A stretch of DNA of 64,000 bases from Druceiella hillmani (Eukaryota > Arthropoda > Insecta > Lepidoptera > Hepialidae): NCBI GenBank assembly GCA_039881145.1, contig JAYKKI010000074.1:10171501-10235500 (forward strand). Direction: 5' to 3'. Position 1 is the first letter of the stretch. Each line of letters opens with the position of its first letter. This document shows positions 24,276 to 37,400 of this stretch, piece by piece. The notes under the pieces were generated by a model, which was not told the DNA's origin, ran no database searches, and saw nothing but the letters and a program-made list of their open reading frames with translations. A program made the position numbers and the translations under genes.

Positions 24276-26164
24276 GAGCTAATAGAAAATGTGACTCGTC
24301 TATTTTCTTTATTTTATTATTTTCATTTACTTTTTATATTTACTTGGTATCAAAATTAGGCGTGTAGAAAAATGTATTGTGTGCTTACGATAAAGTCTGC
24401 GTTTGTTTAGAAATTGGGGTCATAAATATTTTTTATCACGTGTAAAAACGTCAAAATTAAAATCTATTTAATGCCTACAATTAATGCCTACGAACTATAT
24501 AAAAGAAGTTTGTTTAAATATTTTCAGATATAAGTATTGCTCTAAAATATTATTTTAGATCCTTGCGTCATGGGAATTTTCTTTTCATTTAATAAATATA
24601 AAAAGATAGTTATGGAAGTAAAATTTGATTGAAATGTTTATTTTTAAGACATTTAAGAACTAAACGAATTCATTAACAACGGTTGATTTGATTTATTTGA
24701 TATAACACGGACCCAGAAGACCAAACATATGAATCGATACTTTGTCATTTACCATTTATAATAACAACTATTTTTATGAAAGTAATGTTTATTTTGATAC
24801 ACAGAAATTCTGTCAGACAATTTATTGTTCAAAAAGTATGGTGAAAAATTACTATTGGCTTATACAAGCTTCTTTGTTGGTAAAGTTCTGTTAGTAGCGT
24901 TGGGACGATTTATACATGAAGTCAATGATGTTCAAGCTTATTTAAAAAAGATCATTTCTGAGATAATATGGATACGTTTACCTTACCTTTTGAGCAGTTC
25001 CTGAAAAAAATAAAGGCAAAACTACAAGCTTCTTTAAGAAAGATGCCACTTACCACTTGGTAAGTGGCATCTTTCTTTGGCAGATCGGATAACTACTTCA
25101 CGGTTTCTTTAGGAAACATCTCTTTTAGAAAATTTTATACTCAAAAATTTATTAAGGCGGTCTGAAAAACTACCACCACTACCACTTTCACTATAATAAT
25201 GCTTATGCCTATTTCGTTAGACAAGCCAACATTTATTAAACCCGATATTTAATTACGGAGGTGTTTACTGTATAGCTTCGATCTTGCGCTCTTACTTTTT
25301 GATGTTGGTTTAATTGTGATAATTCAACGTAACGTTCTGGAAGTATCTATTTTCAAAGCAAATGTAAAAGAAATACTAAGAATATAAGAAAAAGTATATT
25401 CAATGATCGTTATAAAAATAAAGGCATATTAATTACAACGATAAAACATTTAAAAAAAAAATTTAATTGACTTTAAATTAACGATTGAATAAAACTGCAC
25501 TGAAAAGATTGAAATAATAAAAATACGAGTATAAATTTATACTTTGCTTTAAAATATTGTTCCTGAATATGAAAGAACTTTCAAAATGTTACTACTATTA
25601 AAGATATTTGATGTAAAAATACAAATACTTTGGTGGACTTTTGCGGTAAAATATCGTTTCAATATATGAATTAATATGGAAAATATTGCCATTAAAGAAT
25701 TTTCGGTTCGGTGCAATATTTCCAAGAGCAACTTTTTAAAATTTGATTACTGCTAATTAATTTATAAGTCTCATTCATTTATAAGTTGATATTTCAAGGA
25801 AGAATTTAAATCTATAACCGATCGGAAATATATTATTCTATATATTCCTAGTATTGCATTACTTAAAGCATTGTTTGTGAGACAATTAATTATTTTCCTT
25901 TTTAAATAAGCGGACTTTGGTTTTTCTTTCTGTTTTTTTAAATAAGTTTGATCCATATTTTCTTACCTACTTACCTACCTACCAATATCTTAGTTATTTC
26001 ATGTCTTTGTATATACTTCCACATATATACCTATCTATTTACTTTGTTGCTTTCTTGCTTACTAAAATCAATATAAATCAAACGACATAAATTCCATGAG
26101 TTTATTTAGGAGCTTTTGTCACCGTTTTTTGACCCGAAAATCAGACTCGAGCTATCACTTACGA
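24276..26164. other. Spacer
   Basis: Contains the hairpin at 25036-25077, listed separately. Otherwise A+T-rich with no recognised gene. Minus-strand frames of about 60 codons near 25549-25956 have no recognisable content. Confidence 0.5.
25036..25077. repeat. Perfect 20-bp inverted repeat with 2-nt loop
   Basis: AAGAAAGATGCCACTTACCA (25036-25055) is followed after two bases by its exact reverse complement (25058-25077). With so tight a loop it would form a cruciform rather than a usual RNA hairpin. No gene or terminator context is present. Confidence 0.95.
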
Positions 26165-26700
26165 CCAAATAACTCACCAGATAAATCAAACGAGCCCATA
26201 ATAGATAAACTAACTCTTCACCATGAAGGAGTTCTCACCCTTATTTGCCGGCTTTATAATACAACGTGGACAGGATTTGTGTCCAAATGATATATCAAGG
26301 TAAGTCAATCGATCCCAAATTCAATAAAAATACTGTTCTGCATTGCGGTGTACTACCACTCCATCATTAAATCCTAGTTATTACTTGTGATAAAAAAACT
26401 CATAAAAATAAGTCAGACGAGCTTAAACACAATCTACTCCTCACCAATGAAGAATCGTCGTTATCTGGCTCCATTATTACACATTGGTTTATATTTGTGA
26501 CTAAAGGAATTGCTAAGATAAGTCGAATGAACTCAAACTTAATGAAACGACCACTCATCATTAAGAGATTCTGTTGCCAACTTTCAGTTTCATCGTCAAA
26601 TCCGTGTCACTGTTTGTGGCCAACGGATTCGTTTATACAATTGATTGAGTCCAAACTCGATAAATCCATTTTTTTATTCATGAAGTTATATCACCGCCTT
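26165..26700 (+). repeat. Degenerate minisatellite, about 110-125-bp unit, at least four copies
   Basis: Units start near 26165, 26291, 26398 and 26507, with a partial fifth near 26640. Shared blocks are ACTCA-AA-ATAAGTC-AACGAGC-CAAA-TTAAT, then a CTC-TCAC/ATGAAGGA-T/TTCT block, then a TTTGTG-ACTAAA-type junction. The longest frame (26096-26290) and a second at 26497-26709 read similar peptides (DKSNE / ISRMNSN), which reflects the repeat rather than a gene. Flanking 26700-26810 may be a further decayed unit. Confidence 0.6.
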
Positions 26701-28190
26701 GATAATTAAAACTTGGCTATTATTTAAGACTAAAATACTCGTAGTTAGGTAGCGTGTCAAAGAGTTCAAACTTGGTGTCAGTTTTCTCAAAGGAGCCCTG
26801 TACTAATGGTTGATGTGTTCCTTAGGATATCTCCGGAGTTAATTAGTAGATTTTGACCTTGCTGCGACTTTTCTGAAATCATTACATTTGAAATAAAAAA
26901 GAATAATGAAAATAAGTCAAAAAGGCTCTGAGTTAGCTCTGCAAATACATGAAAAAATACATACACGTCGTATTGAGGATATTCTTTTTCGAAGTGAACT
27001 AAGAATAACCAACATTAAAATGGCAAGCACACTTACTACCTATTGATTTTGAGATATTTTACAATAATATTTGTGATTCAAACCTCTTTCAAATTTGTAA
27101 ATATATTCTTTTTCAAAATTATAATGACACAATTTTAATTCAAATTTAATTTTTTTAAATTGTTGTTGTTCTCTTAGACTTTTGCATTCGACCTCATAAC
27201 CTCCCTTATTCTTTTAACTATATTTGTCATAAAGCGCTTTATTTATTTAACTTCTTTTGTAAAAGTTTTCGTTATATCTAGCGCAACATTAATTTAGGGA
27301 ATACGAATGCACGTAAAGCTTTCTAAGCTTTGTATTACGGATACAAATTGAGTTCACTGTGCTAGTTCACTGTGGTATAGATAGCAATGATTCTTACAGA
27401 AAAATGGCTTCCCTCTTCGAAGTCACTAATAGAAGTCGATAAATGTGATGTGATTCATTAGTCTTTTTGTTTAATTGTATCTACTACTGATGATATAAAC
27501 AGCACTATTATAGATTTTTAACTTTATTTTTGATAAAAAGGAATGATCACGTTTTTTATTGTTTCATTTTATTGATGCTACAAGGAATTATTTCGTTAAT
27601 TGATAAGTAATAATCATCGTTGTCATATTAATAGTTAAAAGATACTTTAAGAGACATTATTTTTACATGACACTTCCATAGCGACAATTTATTTACAATT
27701 AAATGAAACTACGTGATGTAGTTGACGTTTTATTTGCCGAAAACTTTTTGGTGTGTTCATATGTCTAATTAATTTTATCTGAAATTAGAGAAATTGGAAT
27801 AGGTTTTTATAGTAATAATTTAAATAAATGAACATCAAGTGACTATGACCTACTTTGAAATAATTTTTCAATACTTGGAAACAATTGTACTGGGTATATT
27901 TTGTAAAAAAAATTTTAAATATTTTTCAAATTTAGCGTGTTTTTAAGTTACTCTTTATTGGGGTCCGTGGCTTCATTTAAAGAGGAAACAAATATAAAGT
28001 TGGACAATAATCTCTACACAAAATAAAATAGAAATATAAAACAATACGATTATTGAAGATCTGTAGAAAATACTTCAGGATGCAATAAACCAACTTGAAA
28101 CTGAAATCGACCGTTTCTGAAACGTTCCTTTATCGGCCTGTCTGTTAATATAATATCGTACCATAAGACGTCAGATATCTCAATATTTTT
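26701..28190. other. Spacer with a fragment of the palindromic family
   Basis: No gene recognised. Possible minisatellite remnants occur up to about 26810. The piece at 27696-27722 is listed separately. Confidence 0.45.
27696..27722 (+). mobile_element. Terminal fragment of palindromic repeat family
   Basis: CAATTAAATGAAACTACG followed by TGATGTAGT matches the terminus of the copies at 15666 and 46026. Homology then stops abruptly, so only the end with its nested 15-nt hairpin is present. Confidence 0.75.
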
Positions 28191-28440
28191 GTGGATTATT
28201 TAATTGATCTGGTAAAAGTCTTTGACCGAGTGGACAATGATATTTTATTAAAAATATTGGAAGTAGGTACATTTCCTATGTAATCAAATTTTTGTCAATT
28301 ATTTTTGGTCTACCATACAAAATGTGCGGTTTAAAAATTCTAAATCTCGTTCTTATTTAATCTGGAGTCGGTCAAAGTAGTCATGTAGGTTGAATTTTGT
28401 GTTTCAGTTTTGTCTCATTACGATCATTAAATTGTCCTAA
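28191..28440 (+). pseudogene. Jockey/CR1-type LINE reverse-transcriptase fragment
   Basis: From 28191 the frame reads a stretch with KVFDRVDNDILLKILE. This corresponds to the conserved 'LSKAFD-VDH-ILL-KL' block around the first catalytic Asp of non-LTR reverse transcriptases. About 130 bp further on, another frame reads KNSKSRSYLIWS followed by FQFCLI. That corresponds to the 'S-P-G-PQGS-LGPLLF' block, with stops and at least one frameshift. Order and spacing fit the family. The catalytic YADD block and everything downstream are not recognisable. This is an old, 5'- and 3'-truncated copy; the clade assignment is from the motif style only. Confidence 0.6.
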
Positions 28441-31400
28441 GTTGTTGGTCGTCGCCTTCTGTTAGCCAATAAGTGAACTTCTCGTTTTGTTACGATTTAT
28501 TTTATAGTGAGCTATTTCTTCTTTAAATTCAATATTACAATTAAATCTGTGCAATAAACTACACTGTTGAACTGTATTATACACTGTTACTGTGTACGTA
28601 CAACCGTTGAGTATATTGGGATATTGGAAAGATATTTTTATGTATAGTCTTTATTCAATCTAAAATTCAAGACCTTGATATCGATTCTTTAGACACTAAA
28701 TTATCGAAATAATATATATTTCTTATAATCATGGAAAAAAGAGAGGATGAATACAAGCAAGCCTTTTGAAGAACCATCCATATTTTCGAAAGGACAATTC
28801 GAGGATTTGCCAAATTCATACGACAATTTTACTTGCGTTATTCTTACCTGACCTCCAATCTATGTCTATCTTTTAAAAAGGCGAAATCGAAATATATTTC
28901 CGCTCTATTAACCGCATACCTAATGAGCATTTGTTTAATTACAAGTAAAATAGTAATGTGTTATTATGTAGTGGTCAAAAATAGTAATGTGTTATTTTTT
29001 TTAAATTTACATGTTATTGAGGACATTTTGGCAAATAGTATATACTTCTATAATCATTACATATTTGTTTTAAATTTTGTTCCATTACATCAGCTGAGAG
29101 TGTGTACAGATACGTCATAAGCGTGTGTTGTTTGCCTTAACTCCCAGTATTACCTGTGAAATTTAAATTTAATGTTAGTAACAGTTAAAACAAAACTATA
29201 TAAACTTTAACTATGCCAAATCTCAGACTCCTCCGTACGCGCAATATGCTTAAAAGGGGGTAACAAATTTTCTCTTCACATAATAATATATACTCGTAGA
29301 TTAGAGACTGAGTTGAAATTTATTAGGGCTATACTTACATTAATTTCATAGTATATGTTGTTTTATTTTCTAAATATTTAAGTTTATTTAAAACTTTGAA
29401 ATTTATACCTAAATAGCAAATAAATAAAAAAAAGTCTTTATAAAATAAGATCATTTTTTAACAATATTTCAAATATAAGTGATGTTTACAAACAAATTTT
29501 GTCTCAAATTACGTAATAAAGCGATTATAAATAACTATTAACAAGTTTCGATTTTGGTTTAAACTGAAACAAGAGAAAATCGGTTTCATTTTCAATTTCG
29601 TCTGAGAAATCGCATAATAAGTTATGTTATGATGGTAATGCTTGTGTTACAGAGTCTACAGATAGTGAATCGGTCCGATAACAGGTATACTTTATATGTA
29701 TGTTGAGAAATGCATGTGTCATTATAAAAATGTACACAAAACAACATATGAAATAAAAATAGAACTTAAGTATGAGTAGAACACGCACTGCAAAGTTTCC
29801 GTATATATTTAGGCATATATAAAAATTTAAGTGTGCATGATATTTTCCATAAAATATTCTCAATTACTAACGTTAAGTTTTATTATAAAATTATATTGTT
29901 CAGTATTTCTGACGCGAGTGAATTTCTCAAGGATGATGAAACTAAATGCCTATAGCAATTATTTTTCCCATGTAAATTTAAGGTAAACTTTTAGTAAAGT
30001 TAATGTCTTCGTCATTTTTACTTGAATACTTTTAGAGGCAGCAGAGGAAAGAAGGGGATCTTTGGTTAATATTTTTAATAATATCTCTGAAATTATCTCA
30101 CAAAAGTAGTTAATTGTTGTAATAAATTGTTTTTTATACTATACGATATAATATATTAAACAAAAACAATTTGAAAATATCTTCTTTACCGTAATAAAAT
30201 TATTTGATTCTATTGAGATATTTGCAGATTTATAAAATAAGGTAGGATCCCTTGCTTTCCAAAAATACATTTTATTAAATTACATTAGTAACTTGAAATT
30301 TGATAAAAATATTTTTAACAAATTTCAAGTTTCTATGTTGTACCATTATCTCACATTATTTTTATTATTTTCATTTATTGTGACAATGGGTATCAAATTT
30401 AAATACGAATTCGATCATTTTTGTTTGTTCAAAGAGTTGTTTCTCAGAAGTAAGTTTAGTATGGAATAAAATTGATTTAGAAACTAATGAGAAAAAATAA
30501 GTTCGATCAATTTGTTTAAAAAATTGAAGAAACTGCGAAAAAAAATAACAGTTTTAATGAAAAATACCAGTTTTAATGAAAAATAAATACATCCTAAAGT
30601 GTCCAGAAAAAAGAACACAGGTGATGATAATATAATATTATGCGCTTCGGAGAATAATAAGTTGCTGTGGAAAGATATTTATGCTCCAAGGAATAATTCA
30701 CCCAAATAGCGTATAGAATATAACATTCCTTACTGTAAATAAAACAGAAACTTTTATGCCTCCTTTATAACATTTATAATTTGTGAACATACATAATTCT
30801 GATTTAAGTGTTGTTCGGTGTGTTATTGTATATTTTTAACCGCAGTTATTATTGAATAACTCTTAAAACCAAATTGAATTTAATTGTTTTAATTTATCAT
30901 TAAAATATACTTGATATTTAATTTAAAACTGTTGTGTAACTTGTTCCCTTCCCGCTACAAGTTTGATAATCGATATTTTATTCACTTCATGGTAGACTAG
31001 AGACTTGGAACTTGACGAGCTAACATGCTTCCATATTGTCAATACGTGATGGCAATTATAAACAGGATCTGATAAGAGAGATGGAAAGGGAGATACTTAA
31101 TCTCTTATCGTTGATTAGTAGAAATAAATATAATCTACAGGTATGTAAATTTTATGGAACCCTCGATGTTTATATATGAACGCTCACTAGGAGCGTTTTT
31201 TTTTCTATATACTAGTGGTACGCCTATAGATAAAATCTCGGACTAGAAACAGTTAGAAAAGAGAGTTTGGAACAGCATTTGCTTAATTCGTCTTGTTTTT
31301 CCTTTCGTGTCGACTGCCCTAATTAACTTTTATATTTTACCACATTTTCTAGTAGTTGCAATATTTGTGAAGTGGCACTTATTGTTCAATATACAGTTTC

Positions 31401-31560
31401 GATTTATTATGCCTTAATTCATATATTTGCATCTTGTATCTTCTTCTGCTCGATAATCGTTCCATGGAGTAGAAAAAAATACTGGATAGATTTACTTTAT
31501 ATGTCCTATATCAGCTATCACTGATAACTAGAATCTTATCAAGAAAACGATATAAGAGTG
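28441..31560. other. A+T-rich spacer
   Basis: No gene recognised. A small duplication of CAGTTTTAATGAAAAATA lies at 30549-30585. A hairpin followed by a T run at 31179-31205 is discussed under rejected items. Confidence 0.45.
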
Positions 31561-31800
31561 AGATCTTTGCATATCTGAGGGATGGGCTCATGCATGACAG
31601 ATACAAGCTGTTCCAATTAATTATGACAAGAAAATTTCCTTGAAGAAGAAAAGCCGGTAGTAGAAGAAAGTAACGGTTATGTAATATACAAGAATGGACA
31701 AGAGGATTACATGGGCTGCCGAACATTTTCACCTTGTCAAGAACAAGTCCCAATATACAGACCTGACTGTCAACTTTCCAGTCGGAGAGGTACCCTTAGA
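31561..31800 (+). pseudogene. Possible C-terminal tail of a LINE reverse transcriptase
   Basis: One frame reads YLRDGLMHDRYKLFQLIM (about 31570-31625). After a break, another reads WAAEHFHLVKNKSQYTDL (about 31710-31760). Tails of RTE-like LINE proteins have the order 'YLGH-LR---RY-LLQLIM-GKI--RR--GR---W--------LF--A--R-----V-N'. The first block fits this well and the second weakly. Stops and a frameshift separate them. It could be a chance resemblance. Confidence 0.4.
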
Positions 31801-34223
31801 AGAGCAGGAAGATCGTGTAGAGACTCAAATTTACACATTTCCTTATAGTAACCAAAAATACGTATTTTATGGAAAATAAAAATATCTATCATACTAAACC
31901 ACTTAAATTGTTAGAAAATTTTAAATCTGGTTAAAATCTAAACAAGGAAAAATACTTTAATAACATTAATTTTAGTCACATAAATAGACTATTAAGATAT
32001 TCGTATTGTTATTTATAAATAATGAATACTAACGGACATTCAGTAATGTTCAAATTTAGTTAAACTGTAGTAATTCCAGAAAATTCATAAATGATTTTAA
32101 ATTCCATTTATATGTTTATCTAGTTAAGTTAGATTATTTTTATTTTCGCTAACTAAAAATCAAACTTTGCAGTATTACATAGTAAATATATATATTTACG
32201 ATATTTTTAAACCAATTGAGAACATTAAATTACTACTTATTATTAGAAATGTAGTGATTTCTACATATAAAAAATCGCGGTATATTAAAAGCGCGGCGTA
32301 CCCCCTGTGAGCAATTGAGTTTCGGTCAATAACCAATTTAAAGTGTTCTTGTTTCATTCTGTTTATGGCGAAATAATGAACCAAGAAACAAGACATTTTA
32401 CACAAATCGATTGTAGAATTTGTACTCTTATATGACACAGATAAACATTGGTCAAGGAGGAAATTTTGATCGTTACAAGTTATTTCAATTAGCGATAAAG
32501 CATTATAATCAATATATATCTCGATATTTAAGACTTTAAAATATTGATATGAATATACTTACTCTAATATACAAATGGCTTTTAGTTTCCCATATTGTGT
32601 GGGTTATTAATAGTATATAAAGTATTTGAGAAATTATGCATTTTAGACTTTAATATATTTCATGAGATATCGTTAAAAATGGTCACCAACTGAGGTAGAA
32701 ATTTTAATTTCACGTTATAATAAAGCATATTAACTTACATGTATCTAGTTGATTTACGCTCAAAAATAATTGTACTGATACTTTTGGAGAAACCAAAAAT
32801 GATTCCAAATTTATTTTTTCATTTAAATATCATGTATGATATTAATTAAATCAAGTAATAAAGATTATAAAATTACATTTTTAAGCTTTTTTGGTGAGGA
32901 TATTTACCGAAACTGCTTTAGTCAAAATTATGAAGGAAAAGCTTTACTCGAAGTTAAATAAAATTTATCAGTTAATTGTGGCTATAATTACACAATTATT
33001 TCTTTTAAAAAATTCAATTTTACGCCTATGAGTGAATATACATATATGACGCAAAGTAATAATATTATTCAGTAATAGTTTAATACATAAACTTAAATAT
33101 TTAAAAGAAAATATGGAAATATATGCCTGACTGGGTCCTCCGTGCCTAAATGTGAAGGGAATTCTCGTAACAAGAGCTCTATCCGTATTTAGCAATTAGT
33201 TAACTTAAAGCAGCTTTCATGGGCAACGCGTCTTCTTTCCGTCTGAAGATGGAGAATGCAAAAGGAGAAAAGCGCTCTTTTCGGATGTCCTAATCTTATT
33301 ATCTGCAGAAACCGTGCCACAGCCAAGGAACCTACTTACGAGTTAATTAAGGAAATTATTCCTTGATCCATCGCAGTGTTACGAGAAGAGAGCGCAGTGT
33401 ACGACGATAGACTTTTTATGCATATTTATTTCGAAACAAGCCAGAATGAAGTACATATGTTTTAATTGTTTTAAGGTATTTTCTTTTACGAGGTTAAGAT
33501 ATAAATTACATGTTAATTTATTTTTATTATTAATTTATATTAAATATTCTCTCGATAGTACGTTTATTGAGATTTAAAATTATATATTACACTATAAAAT
33601 TTGTGCAGGTATCATTTGCACACGCATGCTACATTTGATTAATTATTTACCATATTATTTAAAATACATTAAATATTCATAATATTTTTCTAAATATATT
33701 TTCCCGTTTCTTTAGAGTCGAGTTTTCGCCCGCGAGGATCATGTAATTTGATATTATTTTATTTTGCTAGTCCTATTCAGAAATACGCTATATGTATGAT
33801 GATTTTGAAATATTTTGATCAGAAATGAGGAAATTAAGATAGATTTATTTTCTAAATTGTTATGCGTAATCCTGTGATGTGTTTTAGTGATTTTGTAGCA
33901 TCACACAATACGCTCTTACGTGCTTATTACAAATCTTTAAAACTTTTTGATAACTTACAATTATCATAGTTAAATGCTCATAAGTATATTTTAACCCACG
34001 CTGCGGTAACTACGATCGCTAAAGGTCATAACGAGTGTGATAAATATGACTTTGTTATTACTATTACATTTTGTTTTTATACGGAAACTTTTTGTCGATT
34101 TGTGCTTTTATTACATTTGTTTTCCGTAAGTATGTTGCAAGTTTAACCTTATAGTTTTGTGAATGAAAATATTTTTTGCGATCTGCTTTACATTCAATCC
34201 ATTATTTATCGTTGATGAATTAT

Positions 34224-34290
34224 AGTTGATGAATTCATAATGGTACCCATTATCATCGGGATAATGGGTACCATTATTAATTCATCAACT
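34224..34290. repeat. 31-bp-stem hairpin with 5-nt loop
   Basis: The left arm 34224-34254 and right arm 34260-34290 pair at 30 of 31 positions around the loop ATCGG; each arm contains GGTACCCATTATC or its complement. Immediately upstream GTTGATGAATTATA (34211) duplicates the outer end of the left arm. No gene context. Confidence 0.95.
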
Positions 34291-34340
34291 CACATTCAAT
34301 ATAAATTTTTCCATTTGTCCTTATTATCCATATAATATTA

Positions 34341-34400
34341 TACTCATTTCTCATTTCATTATATTATTCTACTCATTTACTCATTTCATTATATTATTCT
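34341..34400. repeat. Two-copy 30-bp tandem repeat
   Basis: 34341-34370 and 34371-34400 share CTCATTTCATTATATTATTC with two or three differences in the remaining bases. Confidence 0.9.
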
Positions 34401-37400
34401 ACTCTACCTATACCTTAATTCTAAATAATTTTATTCATTTTTTAAGCTTTTTATCTAGAAATATTGGAAATGTTGAATACCACCGATACTATGTCTTAAA
34501 TTATTTTAAAATTTACCCATATCTATTATAATCATATTTTTATAAATGTAAATACAATGTTCTCTAATTAATAATCATTTCATTTTCTTTGTTCGAACCT
34601 AGCACCAGAGTAACGCTGCTTTCCACAACGTTGTAACTGGACTCCATTTTTCACTAATTTTTTTTATCAGTAATATACATATAACACCACTTTTATTTAA
34701 AGAAAATCTTTATTGCTTCTACCATTAAAACCAACACTTTTGTTGACTTTAACTGATAAAAACCTGGATATTCTGCTAGTTAATTCAGATCGCACATTCG
34801 CGGCTCTATATTTGTAAAGCATTTTTCATAATTTTATGGAATTATCATTTCGGATCTCAGAAAAGAGTAGCCATAAATTTGGAAAATGATTTTTCACTTT
34901 GAACTTTGAAAGGTAAAATCATATCTAAGTGATGATGTGTTAACAAATTTCAGTAAAATTTTCCTTACATTGGTCCAAAAAATTTGGCAAAATTTTGCTT
35001 GTTATATAGCATGAGCATTTTAAACACCCAGCGTGGAGAGATATTTTGTGTGTATTTGTCTGTTGACTTCATTTTCTTTGCTGACTTGTAAATCCTTATT
35101 TTATGCCGCCATAGGTACTGTCTGGTCTATTGTTTTAGTATTTTTTTCTTAAAAATCATGTTTAATGAGCGTCTCGAACGGGAGCCATCTTCCAACAAAA
35201 CTGGTGCGACAGTTGAGAATATTTGATGACGAACCAGAATTTTCGTAATTTGCAGATATTTTTTCAAAGATAAACTTAAATATTGTTTTCCTTTTTGACC
35301 TGTTACTATTTTAAATTTATCATATAATATTTCTCCAATTTCATTAACTACGACTATGATTAACACATCGTAATGTTTATTGTACATTTTATTAAAAGCG
35401 ATGAAGAAAATGACATCAAATTATCCTCCCATATTAAATAAATGTCTTAATTAAGAATTGTAAGATGGATATTTGATTGATACTGCAGGAAACTTGTGAC
35501 TATAAGTTTTTAACTTGTCTGGTATTTATGCTATCTTTTAGGCTAATTACCTTCAACAGACATACATTTTTTTGTTGTTTTATTTCATGTACCAGTATAA
35601 TGTGAGTTACAATATCCTATTTACTGTATTATATACGTACCTATTTCACTTTGTAATATTAAATGTTACCAACTCAAATGGAATCAACAACTCAAATTTT
35701 GAATCAGCATATGCTATAAAATTGTCTCTGACGAAATTTATATCTTACGCCAAATCTGAAAGATGATATTTTAGCAGACAATCGGTTAATATTTCAAATG
35801 ACAAAGTGTTGCTGAATTCTGTAAATTCCATGGTGGAAAGAATTTATTTACTTCACTTAAAATACAAACTAAACGTGTTTATTCTACTACAGAAATAATG
35901 AGATATAAATATAGATTTTATGTGGTAAACCCTCATAACGCAATCTAAATAATGCTGACTTGAATACCACCTTACTCAAAAAGAAAATGTTTTTTGCCCG
36001 AATATGTCTTTAGGTTTCGTATTGGAACTAAGATGATGAAAAATACTGGCTTTGCGAAACTGGTAGTACTTTATTTTAGATGAATGTACATATTATTATT
36101 CTACTTGCATTATTTTAATATCGTTATGTAAAATGATAATGAAATTTTGTCACTACTTCGCCTTTCCATCCAGAACAGCATATTTATAGTTGAACATTTT
36201 ATTAGTAGTACAATTTAAAAAGTCATAGCTTGATAATAAATAATCCAATCGTACTAATATTAATAACAATCGATGCAAAATCTGTGAAATATTAAATTCA
36301 ATTACACAATATCATAATTTTTTATTATTTTATCATAGTCTAAGGCTTATATCAAAAAAATAAAACGAATTTAGTGATGTTTTATTAATACGGAAAATAT
36401 ATTATTAAAACTCAAAAAATAAAAACAACCTGTTAGTTTGGACAGAATTAGGAATCTAGAGTGTTTCTACTTATACCCGCTTAAAGGTCTAGGGTTTAGA
36501 GAGAAGAAAAAATATGTCATCTCAACTAGATAAATACAAATACCCATCCTCTCTGCTAAACTCGGACTCAAAAAATAATGATCTTCATTTATTTCTGTCT
36601 CTACAGAACATTCAGGAAAAAAATAGCGGCAGTAACAAGGAACAGCATACCTAATTTCCTTTTCGAATTTAAGTTTAAAATAGTTGAATTATATCAGTTA
36701 AACAAATTCCGATAGAGTTTTCCGATCTTTTTTTAATTCGATTGTGTCACACTTTATATTAATAATCTATTGATTTACTAGAAATTATTAATTTTATCAG
36801 CTTTTAATTACACCAGTATGAATGTTATCTGCTTTAGTAAATTTAATAGCTGGTTTCGAACTGAAGGCACTAATTAATAGTCGTTAATTATCATGTCAGC
36901 CATTCACCCCCACCCGTCAAAATTTTTGTTAAAATTTCGTTGTTTTGTCTGTTACTGTGTTTTTTGCATATTGTTTATATTTCCCCTTCAGCGTATTGGA
37001 TTTTTAGAAAACCGGTCAACTATCGGCTAACTATATAAATATCTAATGCCCGCTAACTTTGCTCTCCGGGAAAAGTAATAATTTTAACAATGGTACCACT
37101 AAATTGATCCCTCAATATACAATTCTCATATACTTCAAATGTGTAGAATCAGTTTACATACTGACCCATTACTAAATATCTGGAGTATGAAAATCTCGAC
37201 GAGTAAAATCTCTAACACAAGAATAATTTTAACAGTGTTTTTATAGCTGTAATCCTAAAGCCCTTTCAAGTGAAATACTATATGATGCATAATGTTAGAT
37301 CTTAATCTAGAAGTGTAATCAGTACTTCGGTTCGTAGAATATGAAAAAGCCTGAATTAAACATGACTCATTTCTTGGCCTTGTAGACACAAGGCTCACCA

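Noticed and set aside
31179..31205. Hairpin AACGCTC-loop-GAGCGTT followed by a T run, like a bacterial terminator
   Set aside because: All context is eukaryotic and there is no gene upstream; a T run beside a 7-bp stem is easily a coincidence in this composition.
34590..34650. GGTTCGAAC on the minus strand, resembling a tRNA B box
   Set aside because: No matching A box, acceptor stem or cloverleaf could be drawn around it; no tRNA gene called anywhere in the window.
35127..35387. 86-codon minus-strand frame
   Set aside because: No domain recognised and no start or splice context beyond chance.
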